Below are positions 61,901 through 64,000 of a stretch of DNA of 64,000 bases, piece by piece. The stretch covers positions 1-64,000 of the forward strand of contig NZ_JAYKGK010000008.1 of assembly GCF_036860675.1 (NCBI RefSeq), written 5' to 3'. Origin of the DNA: Rosettibacter primus (GTDB taxonomy: Bacteria > Bacteroidota > Ignavibacteria > Ignavibacteriales > Melioribacteraceae). A program made the translations under genes and the position numbers. Numbering within the stretch: the stretch's first letter is position 1; the number at the start of each line of letters is the position of its first letter. The notes below the pieces were generated by a model. That model was not told the DNA's origin. It searched no databases and worked only from the letters and a program-made list of their open reading frames with translations.

Positions 61901-62669
61901 ATTCAACATTTTCAGAAATCCATTCAATTTTTTGAGATGAACCTGCAAGCCAGATTTCTTTTCCATTTGGTGTAATTACCTTAATCTTTGGCTCTGGCAA
62001 AATATTAAAAGGTTTTTCACTTTCGGTTGATGGTATTCCATCCTTAGCATCTTTAATTCTTATTTTGGCTAAAGTTGAGGGGGTATTTGGAATTGGTTCC
62101 CAGTAATAAATTCCAGTATTTTTTCTATCTGTTGTGATATAATTCCAATGATTGCCATTATCGGTTGTATATTCAATAATCACCGAATCAATTCCAGTAC
62201 TGAACCATTTTATTTGTTTTGAAGAACCAGCTTCCCATTCTTCGCCGCCATTTGGAGAAGTAATTTTTAAACTTTCGTTTGTACTACGAATAATACTGAA
62301 TACATCATCACTTTCATCAGAAGTTGAACCATCAATTGATGCAATTCTTATCTTACATTGAGTTGAAATAGTACTCGGAACCGGAAACCATGCATATATG
62401 CCTAAATTCTTCAAACTATCAGCTATTAAATTCCAGCTTATTCCATTATCAATCGAATATAAAATTTTAACAAGCGAGGTAGTTTTTCCGCTCCATTTGA
62501 TGTCAAACGAGCTGCCTTCCACAATGGATTCGCCACCGTTCGGGGATAATAATTTTAATTGTGTTGAAATATTTTCTCCCTCAGGTCCTGTAATATCACT
62601 TTCTTCTTTTAATTTGCATGAAGAAAGCAAAACTAATAATGACATCAGTATTATTAATGTCTTTTTCAT
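58983..62669 (-). CDS. Large lipoprotein with twelve NGGE-type Ig-like repeats
   Basis: A 1228-residue protein with a lipoprotein signal (LLVLLSSC) and no T9SS tail. Twelve repeats of about 95-100 residues follow. Each opens like SPNGGESWQAG, has an ITW or IKW strand, then VKIEYTTNNGxxW and a close such as CKVRISDADDGxPSDxSD. These are Ser/Thr-rich Kre9/KNH-like Ig domains. Linkers come in two types (one like PEPxIKVL, one like NQVSQSIKII). Repeats 4 and 9 are almost identical at their starts, so blocks of several domains have been duplicated. Probably a long surface stalk or adhesin; the binding target is unknown. Confidence 0.85.
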   Translation of the reverse strand: MKKTLIILMSLLVLLSSCKLKEESDITGPEGENISTQLKLLSPNGGESIVEGSSFDIKWSGKTTSLVKILYSIDNGISWNLIADSLKNLGIYAWFPVPSTISTQCKIRIASIDGSTSDESDDVFSIIRSTNESLKITSPNGGEEWEAGSSKQIKWFSTGIDSVIIEYTTDNGNHWNYITTDRKNTGIYYWEPIPNTPSTLAKIRIKDAKDGIPSTESEKPFNILPEPKIKVITPNGKEIWLAGSSQKIEWISENVEYVKIAYTTNNGYNWNTIIESYPSVGFYEWKQVPNVNSKLCKIRVYDAKDGEPWDVSDETFEITNQVSQSIKIISPNGGESWQAGTSQNITWSSVGIKKVRIEYSSNNGLTWDEIINNLSNSGAYEWNVPNTLSTQCLVRISDAEDGEPVTQSDKVFKIVPRPEIKVLYPNGGESWPAGVLDTIRWQSIGVENVTIMFSANNGITWDMLIEKTPSNGKYPASFTSPSNQYKIRIFDYDKGSPLDESDGTFTVTPEPMITVLTPNGAEEWYAGSSDNIKWISTNIKYVKIEYTTNNGATWDLIVDRTESDGVYSWNQIPNVSSLLCKVKISDADDGNPSDVSDNVFTIINKGNQLIRVTSPNGGEKLTAGASYNITWDAAGITNVKIEYTTNNGISWNTIVNSTPSTGFYNWAIIPSTASTNCKIRISDAQDGYPSDESDQFFSIEPEPRIKVLEPNGGESWNYGTPEEIRWESENIKNVKIEYTTDGGGTWIPIVNSTPSIGSYIWNDIPNTNSNQCKVKISDADDGVPYDLSDNNFQISNQVVQSIRIISPNGGERWQAGTSKNITWDSKGINNVNIDYTINNGLTWIPIVQNIPSSGSYEWNPIPTVNSTQCKVRVRDAADGEPSDESNTTFTIQPSQSIEVVYPYSGVELLSGEKFKIKWKSTGIEYVKIEFNPYNSTFSYDWIVLVDSVSGTDEGNGIRSYEASFSVVSDNYVIRISDAVDGTPMDYSDGVFKIKPAPQIQILVPNGGEQWLASKQNVSTSDIQNYHPYEIKWNANNIKKVKIEWSTNGGGSWYTVPGAESTENDGIFIWAPGHKDLVRPDSSDNCKIRISSADAGVTAIDETDGYFSIHSSKKIKIEYPNGGQYFYLTADEMQDPKPSDHWPMLIKWTSYAISGNVNIYYSIQNGAEGTWKPIITNYPSTGAYGWDFIFGNVKELLPSTLLRIKIVDSADAKIWDVNDNPVNLNIIGN

Positions 62670-62831
62670 TTTCCCCCCGGCAACAATTTATAGCCTTATG
62701 TTTGAAACAAATTTAATAAATAAACTTATTTTAATTAAGTAAAATCTTACATAAATTGTGCCTGCAATCAAAAGTATTTTTTATAATTCATAATCGAATA
62801 TTTATCTTAATTCTTTAATAATAAAATCATA

Positions 62832-63746
62832 ATGATAGAATTACTAAAAAATTATTCTGAGTACATTCACAAAATCATTGTCACAATAAGTAGATTAATT
62901 TCTTACATGTCAATTTTACTTTTTTTATTCTTAACGAATCAAAACACTCAAGCCCAGTCTTTCTTATTCCAAAATGAAATTGGTTCCTTTAATTCAGCAT
63001 ATGCATTTAGTATTAATCCTTCTGGATTTATTTATGTATCAGATGCAGCAGAAAATGAAATAATAAAATTAGATACTCTTGGAAACACATTAAAAACTTT
63101 TGGCGGATATGGATTTGACAATAATTCTTTTGATTTACCGATAGATATTACTGCCACAACCTTAAATGTATATGTGGCAGATAAATTTAATGACAGAATT
63201 CAAATATTTGATAAAGACCTGAATTATATTTCCTCGCTATCAGCTAATTCAATTGAAAATGACTTTTATAAATTTCGATATCCAATTGGAACAGGAATTT
63301 CAAGTCAGGGCGACATTTTTCTTATTGATTCTGATAATTCAAGAATTTTAAAATTTACTTCTGCAGGAAAATTTTTAGCAGAGATTGGAAGCAGAGAATC
63401 TGGAGATTTTGCTTTGCAGAATCCCCGTGCACTTGCAATAATTGATAATAAAATTTTGGTAATAGATAATAATTTTCTTTTGATTTATGACCTCTTTGGC
63501 AACAACATTTCCAAATTTAAATTTCAAGAACAACTTATTAATATAAATTCAACATTTTCCGGAATTATCCTTTGCTCACAAAAAATAATTTATTTTTCTT
63601 TGTCAAAGAATAACTTACAGACTCTTGAGTTTAAAAATTTTGACCCTCAAATTGAAGATATAATAACAGACTGCTTAATATTCAACCAAAAATTGTATTT
63701 ATTAACTCCAAAAAAAATTTTGATTTATAAAATAATATCAGAATAA
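62832..63746 (+). CDS. NHL-repeat exported protein
   Basis: A 304-residue protein with a signal or anchor helix (SYMSILLFLFLTNQNTQAQ, about residues 24-42), then NHL-type propeller blades with SGFIYVSDAAENEIIKLD, TTLNVYVADKFNDRIQIFDK and GDIFLIDSDNSRILKF. The last third has weaker blades. Such propellers bind proteins or ligands; no catalytic motif is seen. The DUF2085 gene begins 2 bases after its stop, so the two are in one operon. Confidence 0.82.
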   Translation: MIELLKNYSEYIHKIIVTISRLISYMSILLFLFLTNQNTQAQSFLFQNEIGSFNSAYAFSINPSGFIYVSDAAENEIIKLDTLGNTLKTFGGYGFDNNSFDLPIDITATTLNVYVADKFNDRIQIFDKDLNYISSLSANSIENDFYKFRYPIGTGISSQGDIFLIDSDNSRILKFTSAGKFLAEIGSRESGDFALQNPRALAIIDNKILVIDNNFLLIYDLFGNNISKFKFQEQLININSTFSGIILCSQKIIYFSLSKNNLQTLEFKNFDPQIEDIITDCLIFNQKLYLLTPKKILIYKIISE

Positions 63747-63748
63747 TT

Positions 63749-64000
63749 TTGAGACTGAGATTTAAACTACTCATATTTATTTTAATTTCAATCTGGTATA
63801 CAGGAATATTTTTTGAATGCCTGACAAAACTTTATCCTAAGTCAATTATAATTTTGCCATTTATTAAAAAAACATATTCACTAGTCTGTCATCAAAAATC
63901 CGGGAAATTAATAGAACTTAACTGCGGGCATTCACTTGTTTGTTCAAGATGTGCTGGAATTTATTCTGGTATTTTACTTTCATCAATTGTAAGTCTTGTC
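63749..64000 (+). CDS. DUF2085 membrane protein (5' part, cut by window end)
   Basis: An open frame of 84 codons from a TTG at 63749 runs off the window. After a hydrophobic N-terminal helix (LLIFILISIWYTGIFF) it has SLVCHQKSGKLIELNCGHS and LVCSRCAGIYSG, the Cys/His pattern of DUF2085 small membrane proteins. A metal or haem role is possible but not known. The start codon choice is weak because TTG follows the NHL stop by only two bases, and the 3' end is missing. Confidence 0.75.
   Translation, partial: MRLRFKLLIFILISIWYTGIFFECLTKLYPKSIIILPFIKKTYSLVCHQKSGKLIELNCGHSLVCSRCAGIYSGILLSSIVSLV

Overview
The window is AT-rich throughout, with one uniform, gene-dense bacterial chromosome style. Several proteins end in a type IX secretion (T9SS) C-terminal sorting tail, and the T9SS components PorU and PorV are encoded at 49.4-54.6 kb. 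It also encodes a bacillithiol enzyme (BshC), microcompartment shell proteins and NGGE-type Ig repeats. Together these point to the Bacteroidetes/Chlorobi group, most likely an Ignavibacteria-like organism. This is an inference from gene content; no 16S rRNA is present.

Layout. 0.1-6.5 kb: a RecQ-family helicase converges on a small lipoprotein, a rhomboid protease and the glycolytic genes pgk and gap. 6.7-12.5 kb (+): a Crp/Fnr regulator, a PHP phosphoesterase, a T9SS-exported propeller protein and an ABC-F ATPase. 12.5-20 kb: a ROK kinase lacking the usual zinc cysteines, bshC, then a minus-strand run ymdB-like, folD, deoC, HicB-like, trmH, aroA. The DeoC carries an N-terminal extension that looks like a microcompartment targeting helix. 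20-30.9 kb: an exonuclease/UvrC-type fusion faces a long minus-strand series (relA/spoT, ruvX, two BMC shell genes, ybbR-like, tmk, S41 protease, TauE/SafE transporter, two small membrane proteins), with upp and an FAD oxidoreductase upstream.

32.6-40.4 kb (+) looks like a redox or nitrogen-oxide response region. A second Crp/Fnr regulator is followed by DUF2249 proteins, two haem-oxidase-like membrane proteins, a MIP18/DUF59 protein and a ferredoxin. NAD salvage genes (pncB, pncA), a DUF488 gene and a DUF6448 periplasmic protein come next. The same 12-bp palindrome lies exactly 23 bases upstream of a TAnnTTTG promoter box at two places: before the first DUF2249 gene and before the DUF6448 gene. 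They look like two class-II activated promoters of one regulon, probably controlled by the adjacent Crp/Fnr protein.

41.1-54.6 kb (-) is one tight series: porU, porV, an M6-like protein whose HExxH is lost, a metallopeptidase-propeller-barrel chimera, a DUF5683 protein and der. 54.8-58.7 kb: an HD protein, endonuclease III, an aldo/keto reductase and an orphan LytTR response regulator. Between the last two groups (56.13-56.88 kb) lies the most unusual structure. An intact tRNA-Glu gene is followed by 64-bp partial copies of its own 3' half, a small GIY-YIG nuclease gene, a second full-length tRNA-Glu copy and three more partial copies. Every copy except the intact gene carries the same 22-bp palindromic insert in the T-loop. 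I propose this as a tRNA-targeting mobile module.

58.8-64 kb: tRNA-Gln, a large lipoprotein with twelve Ig-like repeats, an NHL-repeat protein and the start of a DUF2085 membrane protein cut by the window end.
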